Source: Bradyrhizobium sp. RD5-C2
GTDB lineage: Bacteria; Pseudomonadota; Alphaproteobacteria; Rhizobiales; Xanthobacteraceae
Length of the DNA: 64,000 nt
Assembly: GCF_019972155.1 (NCBI RefSeq)
Contig: NZ_BOVL01000007.1
Span: 1 to 64,000, forward strand
Direction of reading: 5' to 3'
The first letter of the stretch is position 1. The number at the start of each line of letters is the position of its first letter. The translations under genes were made by a program, and so were the position numbers. The notes beneath the pieces are model-generated. The model was not told the origin of the DNA, did not search any database, and was given only the letters and a program-made list of their open reading frames with translations. Shown in pieces: positions 1 through 8,054 of this stretch.

Positions 1-85
1 TCGTCCGCACGGTAGTCTGCAAGCCAAACCACCCATCAGCCGCCTCGGCCTTCCGATGGACGACCTCCTGAGATTCCACAGCTAA
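1..85 (+). mobile_element. C-terminal fragment of an IS481-family transposase (cut by window edge)
   Basis: A frame open from base 2 to the TAA at 83-85 encodes a 27-residue tail containing RPHGSLQAKPPISRLGL and ending LLRFHS. The RPH-G-L....PPISRL pattern followed by a short L-R-x-H-S end is typical of the C terminus of IS481-type DDE integrases. Only the tail is in the window, so completeness and the terminal repeats cannot be judged. It ends 21 bases before the lepB stop codon on the other strand, so the element or its remnant abuts lepB. Confidence 0.7.
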
Positions 86-105
86 CCCGCCTTACGCACC
101 GAACA

Positions 106-864
106 TCAGTGAATGCCGGTGAACAGCCGGTTCCAGCGCACCGAAGTTGGCCAACGCCATACTTGCCACGCGGGCGCGTCATTGCCGATCGAGAAGAAGA
201 TCACCTTGGCTTGCCCGATCAGGTTCTCGAACGGCACGTAGCCGACGCCGCCGCGCGCAGGCGGCACGCGGCTGTCGGCCGAGTTGTCGCGGTTGTCGCC
301 CATCGCGAAGAAATGTCCCGGCGGCACGACATAGACCTGTGTGTTGTCGTATTCGGAACGCTCGATGCGATCGAGCGTGTCGTAGCTGACCCCGTTCGGC
401 AGGGTTTCGCGCCAGCGCTTGACGCGGACCGGGCGCGGCCCCTCGTCACGATCGACATAATCATCGACCCGCTCGCGTTTGACCGCGGTGCCATTGATGT
501 ACAGCGCACCGTCGATCATTTGAATGCGATCGCCCGGCAGGCCGATCACCCGCTTGATGAAATCAATCGAGTCGTCGCTCGGCAGCCGGAACACCACGAC
601 ATCGCCCGGCTTGGGCTCGGAGCCGAAGATGCGGCCGGAGAACAGCGGTGGCGAGAACGGCAGGGAGTAATGCGTGTATCCGTAACTGTACTTCGAGAGA
701 AACAGGTAGTCGCCGACCAGCAACGTCGATTCCATCGATTCCGACGGAATGTTGAAGGACTGGAACAGGAAGGTGCGGATCACCAGCGCGATGATCAGCG
801 CCTGCACGGCCACGCGGAGGGTATCCGCCACACCGCCTTGCTGGCGTTCTTTCTCGGTCGACAT
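106..864 (-). CDS. lepB: Signal peptidase I
   Basis: Membrane-anchored protease of 252 residues that removes signal peptides of Sec-exported proteins at the outer face of the inner membrane. One N-terminal transmembrane segment (about residues 13-35) is followed by the SESM box with the likely nucleophile Ser43. The general-base Lys104 lies in DFIKRVIGLPGD, and the GDNRDNSADSR box is near the end. The ATG at 864 is preferred over an in-frame GTG at 885 because a GGGAG motif precedes it. Alphaproteobacterial lepB often sits with rnc and era; here it lies beside an argE-like gene and a transposase remnant, so it may be a second paralogue. Confidence 0.93.
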   Translation of the reverse strand: MSTEKERQQGGVADTLRVAVQALIIALVIRTFLFQSFNIPSESMESTLLVGDYLFLSKYSYGYTHYSLPFSPPLFSGRIFGSEPKPGDVVVFRLPSDDSIDFIKRVIGLPGDRIQMIDGALYINGTAVKRERVDDYVDRDEGPRPVRVKRWRETLPNGVSYDTLDRIERSEYDNTQVYVVPPGHFFAMGDNRDNSADSRVPPARGGVGYVPFENLIGQAKVIFFSIGNDAPAWQVWRWPTSVRWNRLFTGIH

Positions 865-903
865 GGTCCCGGGCTCCCGTTTCACGCCCTACGCAGCAGA
901 ATA

Positions 904-2073
904 TCACTTCGCGCAATGCGCGATCAGCCGCGCGACGAATTCGCTGCAGGCCTCGAGCTGCGACATCTCGACGAATTCATCCGGCGTGTGCGCCTGCGCG
1001 ATTCCGCCGGGACCGACCACCACGGACGGCACATCCGCCATGCTGACGAACAGGCTGGCCTCGGTGCCGAACGCGACCTTGGCGTGGTCGTTGCGGCCGG
1101 CGAGCTGCTTGGCGAGGGTGACGATGGCAGCGTCAGCTGCGGTGTCGAGCGCGGGGTAGTCGAGGATTTCCTCGAAATCGATGCCGCACTCTGGATGGCG
1201 CTTGCGCATGGCAGGCTCGATCTCGGCCTTGGCCCAGGCGATGATCGCGTCCGTCACCTGTCGGGACTCGGTGATGCCGACGCCGCGGCATTCGAACTCC
1301 ACCACGCAACTGTCGGGCACGATGTTCAGTGCGGCGCCGCCATGCACGATGCTGGTGAGCAGGGTCGAATGCGCGACGTCATAGAGACTGTCTCGCTCGG
1401 CATCCGCGGCCAGCAACGCGGCGCGGCGGCGGATTTCGGTGATCAGGTCGGCGGCGTATTCGATGGCGTTGACGCCGTCGGGCGCGATTGAGGAGTGGCG
1501 GGCGAGCCCGCGGAACGTGGCGCGCACGCCGTGCTTGCCCTTGTGGCCGATGATCACCTGCATCTGGGTCGGCTCGCCGACGAAACAGCCGAGCGGCTTG
1601 ATCGGCTTGCGTGCGACCTCGCGCAGCATCGGGCGCACGCCGACGCAGCCGATCTCCTCGTCATAGGAAATCGCAAGGTTGATCGGCGTCTTCAGATCGG
1701 CCGCGAGCATTTCCGGGACCATCGCGAGACAGACCGCGACAAAGCCCTTCATGTCGGTGGTGCCGCGGCCGTACAGCCGCCCGTCGCGCTCGACGAGCTC
1801 GAACGGGTTGTGGCTCCAGTCCTGTCCGGCGACCGGCACGACATCGGTATGCCCCGACAGCACCAGGCCGGGTTTGTCCTCGGGGCCGACCGTCACCCAT
1901 AGCGAGGACTTCTGTCCGGTTTCATCGACGATGCGCTGTCCGCTGACGCCGAGCGAGGCGAGGTAGCGCTCGATGTAGTCGATCAGGGGCAGGTTGCTGC
2001 GGTCGCTGACCGTGTCGAACGCGACGAGGTCGGCCAGGAGCTTGCGGATACGGTCGGGGCGTTGATTTTGCAT
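904..2073 (-). CDS. argE: Acetylornithine deacetylase / M20-family metallopeptidase
   Basis: Cytoplasmic M20 amidohydrolase of 389 residues, expected to hydrolyse N-acetylornithine to ornithine in arginine synthesis. Metal-site residues are visible: His75 and Asp77 in SGHTDVVP, the bridging Asp107 in GRGTTDMKG, the catalytic pair Glu139-Glu140 in SYDEEIG, and a late His in AQAHTPDEF. The central dimerisation lid (GHKGKHGVRATF onward) is intact. An upstream frame adds 44 residues without family character, so the ATG at 2073 is chosen. It is transcribed toward lepB with a 39-base gap, so the two may be cotranscribed. Related succinyl-diaminopimelate or other N-acyl amino acid deacylases cannot be excluded by motif alone. 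Confidence 0.85.
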   Translation of the reverse strand: MQNQRPDRIRKLLADLVAFDTVSDRSNLPLIDYIERYLASLGVSGQRIVDETGQKSSLWVTVGPEDKPGLVLSGHTDVVPVAGQDWSHNPFELVERDGRLYGRGTTDMKGFVAVCLAMVPEMLAADLKTPINLAISYDEEIGCVGVRPMLREVARKPIKPLGCFVGEPTQMQVIIGHKGKHGVRATFRGLARHSSIAPDGVNAIEYAADLITEIRRRAALLAADAERDSLYDVAHSTLLTSIVHGGAALNIVPDSCVVEFECRGVGITESRQVTDAIIAWAKAEIEPAMRKRHPECGIDFEEILDYPALDTAADAAIVTLAKQLAGRNDHAKVAFGTEASLFVSMADVPSVVVGPGGIAQAHTPDEFVEMSQLEACSEFVARLIAHCAK

Positions 2074-2136
2074 TGCCTGTTCGGATACGAGGGAGTGTGC
2101 AGGGAATTGCTGATGTGCCGGCGATCCTGCCAGCAA

Positions 2137-2145
2137 AGTATAACA
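2137..2145 (-). promoter_or_regulatory. Extended -10 promoter candidate for argE
   Basis: On the minus strand TGTTATACT forms an extended -10 (TGn plus TATACT) about 64 bases upstream of the argE ATG. No good -35 is found at 16-18 bases, which fits the extended class. Prediction from sequence only. Confidence 0.4.
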
Positions 2146-2276
2146 GCTGGTTTGCCTGCCGCCGCCAAGCAATATTCGGACCGTTGCCTGCCGATCAAAA
2201 TGCATCCGCGCCGTGACATGGTGGGTTTAGCTTTGCTCTACCCGTCCTACGGCTCTCGATGCGCGGCACATTCGAT

Positions 2277-2397
2277 GTCGTCCTGGCGAAAGCCAGGACC
2301 CATTACCCCAAATGAGAATTGTTGCGTGATGCTGGGGCCGCGTTCCCGGTCACAATCAAGTTTGGCGGTTTTGGGTCCTGGCTTTCGCCAGGACGAC
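2277..2397. repeat. Long palindromic intergenic repeat, family A copy 1
   Basis: A 121-base element bounded by perfect 26-base inverted arms (2277-2302 and 2372-2397) whose core is GTCCTGGCTTTCGCCAGGAC-like, so each arm is also a hairpin. The bases inside the left arm (CCCATTACCCCAAAT, then AATTGTTGCG and GCTGGGG) recur in copy 2 at 50028-50152. The element lies between convergent/tandem minus-strand genes and has no coding content. Confidence 0.9.
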
Positions 2398-2463
2398 GGT
2401 GGTGGATGTGGCGCCGTCATCGCGCCATTCGCGGGCTTGCGCCGCGAACAGAGAATGCCATTG

Positions 2464-3249
2464 CTAAATCGGCTTGCCCGTATACGGCATCGATGCGGTG
2501 AGGCCGCCGTCGACCGGGATGGCCTGGCCGTTGACGTAGGACGCCTCGTCGCTCGCCAGGAACAATCCCATCGCGGCGAGCTCGTGCGGCTGGCCGGGGC
2601 GCTTCAGCGGATTGAGCTGGCCGATCTTGTCCTGGGTGCCGCGCTCCTTGGCGCGATCGAACACCGGCTTGGTCATCCCGGTCTCGATCAGGCCCGGGCA
2701 GACCGCGTTGATGCGCACGCCGGTGCCGGAGAGCGAGTAGGCCGTGGTCTGCACCAGGCTGATGACGCCGGCCTTGCTCGCGCCGTAGGGATGTCCGCTG
2801 GCGCCGGACTTCAGGCCCGCGACGGAGGCGGTGCAGACGATCGAGCCGGAGCCCTGCTTGGTCATGTGCGGGATCGAATGCTTGATCGCGAGGAACGGCC
2901 CGATCAGGTTGACGCGCAGCACCTCATGCCAATGTTCCGGGGTCTGGTCGGCGAGCGGAACGAGGCCGCCGCTGACGCCGGCATTGGCCCAGATCGCATC
3001 GAGCTTGCCATACTTCGACAGCGCCTTCTCGATGAAGGCCTTCACGTCGCTCTCCGAGCCGGCATCCGCAGTGACGGCTTCGACCGTGCCGCCGGCATCG
3101 CGCACCAGCTTGGCGGTCTCGTTCACACCCTCGGTGCGGTCGACCGCGATCAGCTTGGCGCCTTCCCTGGTGAACAGCAGCGAGGCGGCGCGGCCGATGC
3201 CGCTTCCAGCGCCGGTGATGATGACGGATTTGCCTTCGAGGCGGCCCAT
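2464..3249 (-). CDS. SDR-family NAD(P)-dependent oxidoreductase
   Basis: Classical short-chain dehydrogenase of 261 residues, normal family length. The cofactor loop TGAGSGIG is at residues 12-19, the NAG motif follows, and the catalytic YGASK gives Tyr155 and Lys159 with the Ser in the preceding TASVAG stretch. The Asp in IAVDRT after the second strand suggests NAD preference. The C terminus has the usual VDGG motif, then an unusual MPYTGKPI end. GGGAGAA lies upstream of the ATG. The substrate is unknown; it could be a 3-oxoacyl-ACP reductase-like or alcohol dehydrogenase. It is flanked by an intergenic repeat and a divergent phosphatase gene, so it appears to be transcribed alone. Confidence 0.88.
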   Translation of the reverse strand: MGRLEGKSVIITGAGSGIGRAASLLFTREGAKLIAVDRTEGVNETAKLVRDAGGTVEAVTADAGSESDVKAFIEKALSKYGKLDAIWANAGVSGGLVPLADQTPEHWHEVLRVNLIGPFLAIKHSIPHMTKQGSGSIVCTASVAGLKSGASGHPYGASKAGVISLVQTTAYSLSGTGVRINAVCPGLIETGMTKPVFDRAKERGTQDKIGQLNPLKRPGQPHELAAMGLFLASDEASYVNGQAIPVDGGLTASMPYTGKPI

Positions 3250-3402
3250 GGTTTTTCTCCCTGCTCACATGGTTAGTTCGAGTGATCCTTGGCGCGTCTG
3301 CCGCGCGACGGAATTCAAACAAAATTTCAAACGTCCGAAGCACTTGAGACGATGTGCGGCGTGACGTACAGCGACGGGGGACAGTATTGAAGGGCTCATC
3401 CG

Positions 3403-4110
3403 ATGTCCAATCCAGACAAGCCTAACGTGACGGTGACGCGGTGGTGGTGGGTTCGCCACGCGCCGGTGCGCAGCGACGGCGGCAACATCTACGGACAAGA
3501 GGATATCGATTGCGACACCGGCGACGTCGAAGTGTTCGAGGCAGTCGCCAAGATGCTGCCACGCGATGCGGTGTGGTATTCGAGCAATTTGAAGCGCACG
3601 CACAAGACCGCGGAAGCGATCTGGGCCGCCGGCTTTCCGAAGCCGGCCAACATGACGCAGGAACGCGACTTCGCCGAGCAGCATCTCGGCCAGTGGCAGG
3701 GTATGAACCGCGCCGCGCTGCTCGCGAGCCAGCCGCCCGGCAGAAGCTGGTTTGCCGATGTCAACGAGCCCGCGCCCGGCGGCGAGAGCTTCATGGATCT
3801 CTACACGCGGGTTTGCCGCACGATCGTGCGGATCACGGCGGCAGAGCCGGGCAAGAACATTATCGCGGTCGGCCATGGCGGCGTGATCCGCGCTGCGGTC
3901 GGTCTCGCGCTCGGCGGCCAGCCCGACCGGGGCCTGTCATTCGACATCGACAATGTCTCGGTGACGCGGCTCGATCACATCGCAGGCATCGGCCTGTCGA
4001 CCTGGCGGCTGCCGATGGTGAACCAGCAGCCCTGGATCGCCGATCCGCGCCACGCCGCGATGCATCAACCGTCCGGACCTGAAGTCCGGCCGGCGAGCAA
4101 GCTTGCGTGA
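3403..4110 (+). CDS. Histidine phosphatase (phosphoglycerate-mutase-like) family protein
   Basis: A 235-residue branch-1 histidine phosphatase. The phosphate-accepting His19 lies in VRHAP, a variant of RHG with Ala-Pro in place of Gly. YSSNLKRTHKTA supplies the second conserved Arg, PGGESFMD the acid/base Glu region, and IAVGHGG the second catalytic His. The family covers alpha-ribazole phosphatase, phosphoglycerate mutases and small-molecule phosphatases; nothing nearby belongs to cobalamin synthesis, so the substrate stays open. It is divergent from the SDR gene at 2464 and 76 bases upstream of another SDR gene, with which it could be cotranscribed. Confidence 0.85.
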   Translation: MSNPDKPNVTVTRWWWVRHAPVRSDGGNIYGQEDIDCDTGDVEVFEAVAKMLPRDAVWYSSNLKRTHKTAEAIWAAGFPKPANMTQERDFAEQHLGQWQGMNRAALLASQPPGRSWFADVNEPAPGGESFMDLYTRVCRTIVRITAAEPGKNIIAVGHGGVIRAAVGLALGGQPDRGLSFDIDNVSVTRLDHIAGIGLSTWRLPMVNQQPWIADPRHAAMHQPSGPEVRPASKLA

Positions 4111-4186
4111 TTGCCGCTATCGCAACATCGGAACGCTGCCTAAGCTCAACCGCAGTATTCAAACACTTCACACCTGGGAGAGAAAC

Positions 4187-4954
4187 ATGACCTTGTTCGA
4201 CATGAAGGGAAAAGTCGCCGTCATCACCGGTTCGACGCGCGGCATCGGGCTCGCCATTGCCGAGCGCATGGCCGAGCACGGCGCCAAGGTCGTGATCTCC
4301 TCGCGCAAGGCCGACGTCTGCGAGCAGGTCGCGGGCGATATCAACGGCAAGTTCGGCAAGGGCACCGCGGTTGCGATCGCCGCCAACATCTCATCGAAGG
4401 AAAACCTGCAGAACCTGGTCGACGAGAGCAATCGCGCCTTCGGCAAGATCGACGTGCTGGTCTGCAACGCGGCATCGAACCCGTATTACGGTCCGCTCGC
4501 CGGCATCTCCGACGATCAGTTCCGCAAGATCCTCGACAACAACATCGTCGCCAACAACTGGCTGATCTCGATGGTGGTGCCGCAGATGATCGAGCGCAAG
4601 GACGGCTCGATCATCATCGTGTCCTCGATCGGCGGCCTCAAGGGCTCGACCGTGCTCGGCGCCTACGCGATCTCGAAGGCCGCCGACATGCAGCTCGCGC
4701 GCAACCTCGCCTGCGAATACGGCAAGCACAATATTCGCGTGAACTGCATCGCGCCGGGCCTGATCAAGACCGATTTCGCCAAGGCGCTTTGGGACAATCC
4801 GGACACGCTGAAGGCCTCGACCGCGCGCTCGCCGCTGCTGCGCATCGGCGTGCCTGACGAGATCGCGGGCGCCGCAGTGTTGATGGGCTCGCGCGCCGGC
4901 GACTTCCTCACCGGCCAGACCATCGTGATCGACGGCGGTGCGACGATCAGCTGA
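4187..4954 (+). CDS. SDR-family oxidoreductase
   Basis: Short-chain dehydrogenase of 255 residues. TGSTRGIG spans residues 14-21, CNAASN replaces the usual NNAG, SSIGG carries the Ser, and YAISK gives Tyr160 and Lys164. The C terminus ends in IDGGATIS. The Arg after SS (ISSRKAD) suggests NADPH preference. The ATG at 4187 is chosen because GGGAGAGA lies just upstream; a longer frame from 4103 lacks a ribosome site. In sequence type it looks like the SDRs often found with acyl-CoA dehydrogenase or phosphotransferase genes, but no such partner adjoins it here. Substrate unknown. Confidence 0.88.
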   Translation: MTLFDMKGKVAVITGSTRGIGLAIAERMAEHGAKVVISSRKADVCEQVAGDINGKFGKGTAVAIAANISSKENLQNLVDESNRAFGKIDVLVCNAASNPYYGPLAGISDDQFRKILDNNIVANNWLISMVVPQMIERKDGSIIIVSSIGGLKGSTVLGAYAISKAADMQLARNLACEYGKHNIRVNCIAPGLIKTDFAKALWDNPDTLKASTARSPLLRIGVPDEIAGAAVLMGSRAGDFLTGQTIVIDGGATIS

Positions 4955-4995
4955 CGCGCGTTGTTGGTGCGCAAAGCGCGCCACATACTCAACGT

Positions 4996-5097
4996 GTCAT
5001 CACCCGCGAAAGCGGGTGATCCAGTATTCCAGAGGCAGTCATTATTGAGCCGAGGGGCCGCGGCGTACTGGATCGCCCGGTCGAGCCGGGCGATGAC
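4996..5097. repeat. Palindromic intergenic repeat, family B
   Basis: A dyad of about 100 bases whose outer ends read GTCATC...GATGAC. Each half contains a tight hairpin: CACCCGC-GAAA-GCGGGTG at 5001-5018 and TCGCCCGG-TCGA-CCGGGCGA at 5073-5092. ATCCAGTA and TACTGGAT sit just inside the arms. It lies between two convergent genes and could fold as RNA on either strand, but has no T-run. Confidence 0.8.
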
Positions 5098-5128
5098 GGT
5101 CTTGGATGTGGAGCGAGGCGTGCTCGCC

Positions 5129-6352
5129 TCACTCCACCGCCGCATACACGCCGTTGCGCACCAGCGAGCGGGTATATTCGCGCTGGCCCGGGCCCTGCAT
5201 CATGAAGACCGCGATCAGGTCTTCGCGCGGATCGATCCAGAAGAACGTGCCGGCCATGCCGCTCCAGAAGTATTGGCCGACCGAGCCGGAGAACGGCGCG
5301 ATGCCCTGCTGCATGCGCACCGCGAAGCCGAGGCCGAAGCTGTGGCCGGGCGACACCAGCGTGCCCTGGACCTTGACGCCGGCGCCGAGGTGATCTGAGG
5401 CCATGAATTCGAGCGTCTTGCGGCCGATGATCCTGGTGCCGTCGAGCGCGCCGCCGCCCAGCAGCATCTGCGCGAAGCGGGCGTAGTCCATCGTGGTCGA
5501 CACCAGTCCGCCGCCGCCGGATTCCATCGCCGGCTTCTCCAGCATGTTGAACAGCTGCACCTTCTCATTGGTCCAGGGATCGTTCGCAAACGCCTCGGCA
5601 AGCCGGCCGGCATTGGCTTCCGGCGTGTGGAAGGCGGTCTCGTTCATCTGCAGCGGGGCGAGGATGCGCTCAGTGAGGAATTCGCCGAGCGTCTTGCCGC
5701 TGACGACTTCGATGATGCGGCCGAGGATGTCGGTGGAGCGGCTGTAGTTCCACTCGGCGCCGGGCTGGCAAATCAGCGGCATGCCGGCCAGCATGGTGGC
5801 GTGCTCGGCATTGGTGATCTTGCGGCTGCGCAGCCGCGACTGCTGATAGAGCTGCTGCACCGGCCCGTTGCCGGTGTGGTCATACGTCAGACCCGAGGTG
5901 TGGCGCAGCAGGTCCTGAATCGTCATCTGCCGCTGCACGGGGACCAGCTCGAGCTTTCCGTTGTGCTCGACACCGACCTTGGTCTCGGCGAATTCGGGGA
6001 TGAACTTCGCGACGGGATCGTTGAGCAGGAAGTGGCCGTCCTCCAGCAGCATCATGATGCCGATCGAAACGATCGGCTTGGTCATCGAGAAGATGCGGAA
6101 GATCGTGTCATGCGTCATCGGGGCAGAAGCGGTCGGGCTTTGCCGGCCGATCGCGTCGAACCAGCCGATCTGGCCGCGCCGCGCCACCAGCACCGTGAAG
6201 CCGGGCGCGGTTCCCTTGTCGACCTCGCGCTTGAAGGTGTCGGACAGGGCCCGCAGCCGCGTGCTCGACAGCCCGATCGATTCGGGTTTGGCGAGGGGGA
6301 GGGACGGGGTGGTTTGACTGGCGGCGTGCTTGGTGGCGGTCTGGGCGTTCAT
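5129..6352 (-). CDS. Serine hydrolase, class C beta-lactamase / esterase family
   Basis: A 407-residue protein of the penicillin-binding/beta-lactamase fold (Beta-lactamase Pfam type). The SxxK motif is S89-M-T-K92. The second-site tyrosine is Tyr203 in WNYSRSTD, where the usual YxN has Arg in place of Asn, and a late SPGHSFGLGF replaces KTG. The pattern fits family VIII esterases or D-aminopeptidase-like hydrolases better than true beta-lactamases. No signal peptide is evident (it starts MNAQTATKHAA), so a cytoplasmic role is likely. The ATG at 6352 follows GGGAGAGA. It is convergent with the SDR gene at 4187 across repeat family B. Confidence 0.87.
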   Translation of the reverse strand: MNAQTATKHAASQTTPSLPLAKPESIGLSSTRLRALSDTFKREVDKGTAPGFTVLVARRGQIGWFDAIGRQSPTASAPMTHDTIFRIFSMTKPIVSIGIMMLLEDGHFLLNDPVAKFIPEFAETKVGVEHNGKLELVPVQRQMTIQDLLRHTSGLTYDHTGNGPVQQLYQQSRLRSRKITNAEHATMLAGMPLICQPGAEWNYSRSTDILGRIIEVVSGKTLGEFLTERILAPLQMNETAFHTPEANAGRLAEAFANDPWTNEKVQLFNMLEKPAMESGGGGLVSTTMDYARFAQMLLGGGALDGTRIIGRKTLEFMASDHLGAGVKVQGTLVSPGHSFGLGFAVRMQQGIAPFSGSVGQYFWSGMAGTFFWIDPREDLIAVFMMQGPGQREYTRSLVRNGVYAAVE

Positions 6353-6521
6353 GGTCTCTCCCGGGTTCTTGATTCTTGCGGCGGAGCGCCGACGTGGAGT
6401 GATGGCCGAAGTCTGGCGCAGAAGTTTTGCAATGAACAGAAGCTTCACCGCTTCGCCCTTGCAAACCGGCCATGCCCTGTGCTTGAAACGGCGCGAACCG
6501 GCGGCGACGCTGGTTCCCTGC

Positions 6522-6597
6522 AGGAGTGTAGCTCAATTGGTAGAGCACCGGTCTCCAAAACCGGGGGTCGCAGGTTCGAGCCCTGCCACTCCTGCCA
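6522..6597 (+). tRNA. tRNA-Trp (CCA anticodon)
   Basis: A 76-base cloverleaf. The acceptor AGGAGTG pairs with CACTCCT, the D-arm holds TAGCTCAATTGGTAGAGC, and the anticodon stem CCGGT/ACCGG encloses loop CTCCAAA with anticodon CCA. The T-arm is GGTTCGAGCC, and discriminator G plus CCA are encoded. In many proteobacteria tRNA-Trp lies directly before secE; here about 4.2 kb separates them. Confidence 0.97.
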
Positions 6598-6661
6598 GCT
6601 TTTACCCAATCATTTGAATGTGTTGGCCGAGGTCCTGGACCCCGGCCATGATTCTATTCAC

Positions 6662-7867
6662 TCACTTGATGAGTGGGCAGCCGCCGTCCTTCAGCGGCCG
6701 GAACGCCTGGTCGCCGGGCACCTCGGCGAGCACCTTATAGTAATCCCACGGCGCCTTCGATTCCTCGGGCTTCTTGACCTCGAACAGGAACATCGAGTGC
6801 ACCATGCGGCCGTCCTCGCGCACCACGCCATTGTCGGTGAAGGCATCGCGCACCGGGGTCGCGCGCATCTTCGCCAGCACCGGCTTGGTCTCCTTGGTGC
6901 CGGCGGCCTTCACCGCGTTGAGGTAGTGCAGGGTGGCGCTGTAGGTCGCGGCCTGGTTCATGGTCGGCATCCGCTTCATGCGCTCGAAGAAGCGCTTGCC
7001 GAAGGCGCGGGTGCGGTCGTTGAGATCCCAGTAGTAGGCTTCGGTGATGATCAGGCCCTGGGCGAGCTTCAGCCCGAGGCTGTGGATGTCCGAGATGAAC
7101 ATCACGATGCCGGCGAGATTCTGTCCGCCCGCGACGATGCCGAATTCGGCGGCCTGCTTGATTGCGTTGATGGTGTCGCCGCCGCCATTGGCGAGACCGA
7201 CGATCTTCGCCTTCGACGACTGCGCCTGCAGCAGGAAGGACGAGAAGTCCGGTGTGTTGAGCGGATGCCGGGCGCTGCCGAGCACCTTGCCGCCGGCGGC
7301 GCGGACCACGTCGCCGGTGTCGCGCTCGATCGAATGGCCGAACACGTAATCGGCGGTGATGAAGAACCAGCTGTCGCCGCCGTTCTTGACGATCGCGCTG
7401 CCGACTGTGTGGGCGTTGGCGTAGGTGTCGTAGGTCCAGTGCAGCGTGTAGGGCGAGCAGGACTTGCCGGTGATGTCGGAGCTCGCCGCATCCGTCACGA
7501 TCATGATCTTCTCGAACTGCTTCGACATCTCCATGCCGGCGAGTGCAGTCGCCGAGGTCGGCATGTCGATGATCATGTCGACGTTCTCGGCCTCGTACCA
7601 TTTGCGGGTAATGGTGGCGGCGACGTCGGCCTTGTTGAGGGCGTCGGCGGTGACGAGCTCGATCGGCTTGCCGAACATCGAGCCGCCGAACTCCTCGATC
7701 GCCATCTTGGTGGCCTCGACATTCCCGGCGCCGCCGATGTCCGAATAGACCGACTGGAAATCGGTCAGTACGCCGATCTTGAGCGGCGTCTGTTGTGCAA
7801 GCGCGGGTCCCGCCAGCGCGCCGGCGATCAGGCCGGCGGCGGACAGATTCGTGACGATGGATTTCAT
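6662..7867 (-). CDS. ABC transporter periplasmic substrate-binding protein (branched-chain amino acid type)
   Basis: A 401-residue protein with a Sec signal peptide ending ALAQQ (about residues 1-25). The mature part has the LivJ/LivK layout: PLKIGVLTDF, then PSVYSD-like ligand loop, then LVTADALNKADVAATITR. Such proteins capture branched-chain amino acids, aromatic acids, amides or urea for an ABC importer. No permease or ATPase genes adjoin it, so it is an orphan receptor. The ATG at 7867 follows GGGGAGGTC. It is divergent from the GntR regulator, with a matching operator over its promoter. The acyl-CoA ligase next door suggests that the ligand is a carboxylic acid rather than an amino acid (inference). 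Confidence 0.88.
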   Translation of the reverse strand: MKSIVTNLSAAGLIAGALAGPALAQQTPLKIGVLTDFQSVYSDIGGAGNVEATKMAIEEFGGSMFGKPIELVTADALNKADVAATITRKWYEAENVDMIIDMPTSATALAGMEMSKQFEKIMIVTDAASSDITGKSCSPYTLHWTYDTYANAHTVGSAIVKNGGDSWFFITADYVFGHSIERDTGDVVRAAGGKVLGSARHPLNTPDFSSFLLQAQSSKAKIVGLANGGGDTINAIKQAAEFGIVAGGQNLAGIVMFISDIHSLGLKLAQGLIITEAYYWDLNDRTRAFGKRFFERMKRMPTMNQAATYSATLHYLNAVKAAGTKETKPVLAKMRATPVRDAFTDNGVVREDGRMVHSMFLFEVKKPEESKAPWDYYKVLAEVPGDQAFRPLKDGGCPLIK

Positions 7868-7899
7868 GGTGATGGACCTCCCCGGGGTGTTCTTATCGG

Positions 7900-7912
7900 T
7901 TTGTCCGACAAA
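7900..7912. promoter_or_regulatory. FadR/FCD-type GntR operator, copy 1
   Basis: TTTGTC-C-GACAAA, a perfect 13-base palindrome around one central base, fitting the FadR-subfamily pattern TNGTNNNACNA. It overlaps the -10 of the binding-protein promoter, so a bound repressor would block RNA polymerase. It is identical to copy 2, 112 bases away. Confidence 0.82.
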
Positions 7913-7939
7913 GCTAGATTTGGCCGGTTCCGCTGTCAA
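7911..7939 (-). promoter_or_regulatory. Promoter of the substrate-binding-protein gene
   Basis: Minus strand: TTGACA (7934-7939), a 17-base spacer, then TAGCTT (7911-7916). The last two bases of the -10 lie inside the operator at 7900-7912, about 44 bases before the ATG. The consensus -35 and ideal spacing make this a strong prediction. Confidence 0.78.
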
Positions 7940-7983
7940 TTCCGGCCCGGCCGGGTGCGACAATTCCGCCAAATATAGCCGAT

Positions 7984-8012
7984 TTGACGCTACAAATGGC
8001 TTGGCCTATGCT
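7984..8012 (+). promoter_or_regulatory. Promoter of the GntR-acyl-CoA ligase genes
   Basis: TTGACG (7984-7989), a 17-base spacer, TATGCT (8007-8012). The operator begins at the last base of the -10. The layout mirrors the divergent promoter at 7911-7939. Confidence 0.75.
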
Positions 8013-8024
8013 TTGTCCGACAAA
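8012..8024. promoter_or_regulatory. FadR/FCD-type GntR operator, copy 2
   Basis: The same 13-base palindrome as at 7900-7912, placed over the expected start of transcription and 30 bases upstream of the regulator ATG. This implies autoregulation together with control of the divergent gene. Confidence 0.82.
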
Positions 8025-8054
8025 CGACAATCGGGAAGCCCCGGGGAGTTGAGG

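Larger units (their letters stand above)
2074..2463. other. Intergenic region argE / SDR gene
   Basis: About 390 bases without a credible gene. It holds the argE promoter candidate near 2140 and, in its right half, the palindromic repeat at 2277-2397. The short frames here have no family features. Confidence 0.7.

Noticed and set aside
5129..6352. Beta-lactam resistance from the serine hydrolase, or aminoglycoside resistance from the phosphotransferase at 52492.
   Set aside because: Both belong to broad folds; secondary motifs differ from true resistance enzymes, and there is no signal peptide on the hydrolase.
5627..7978. A 783-codon plus-strand frame crossing the serine hydrolase, tRNA-Trp and the binding-protein gene.
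   Set aside because: It runs through a tRNA gene and against two well-supported minus-strand genes.
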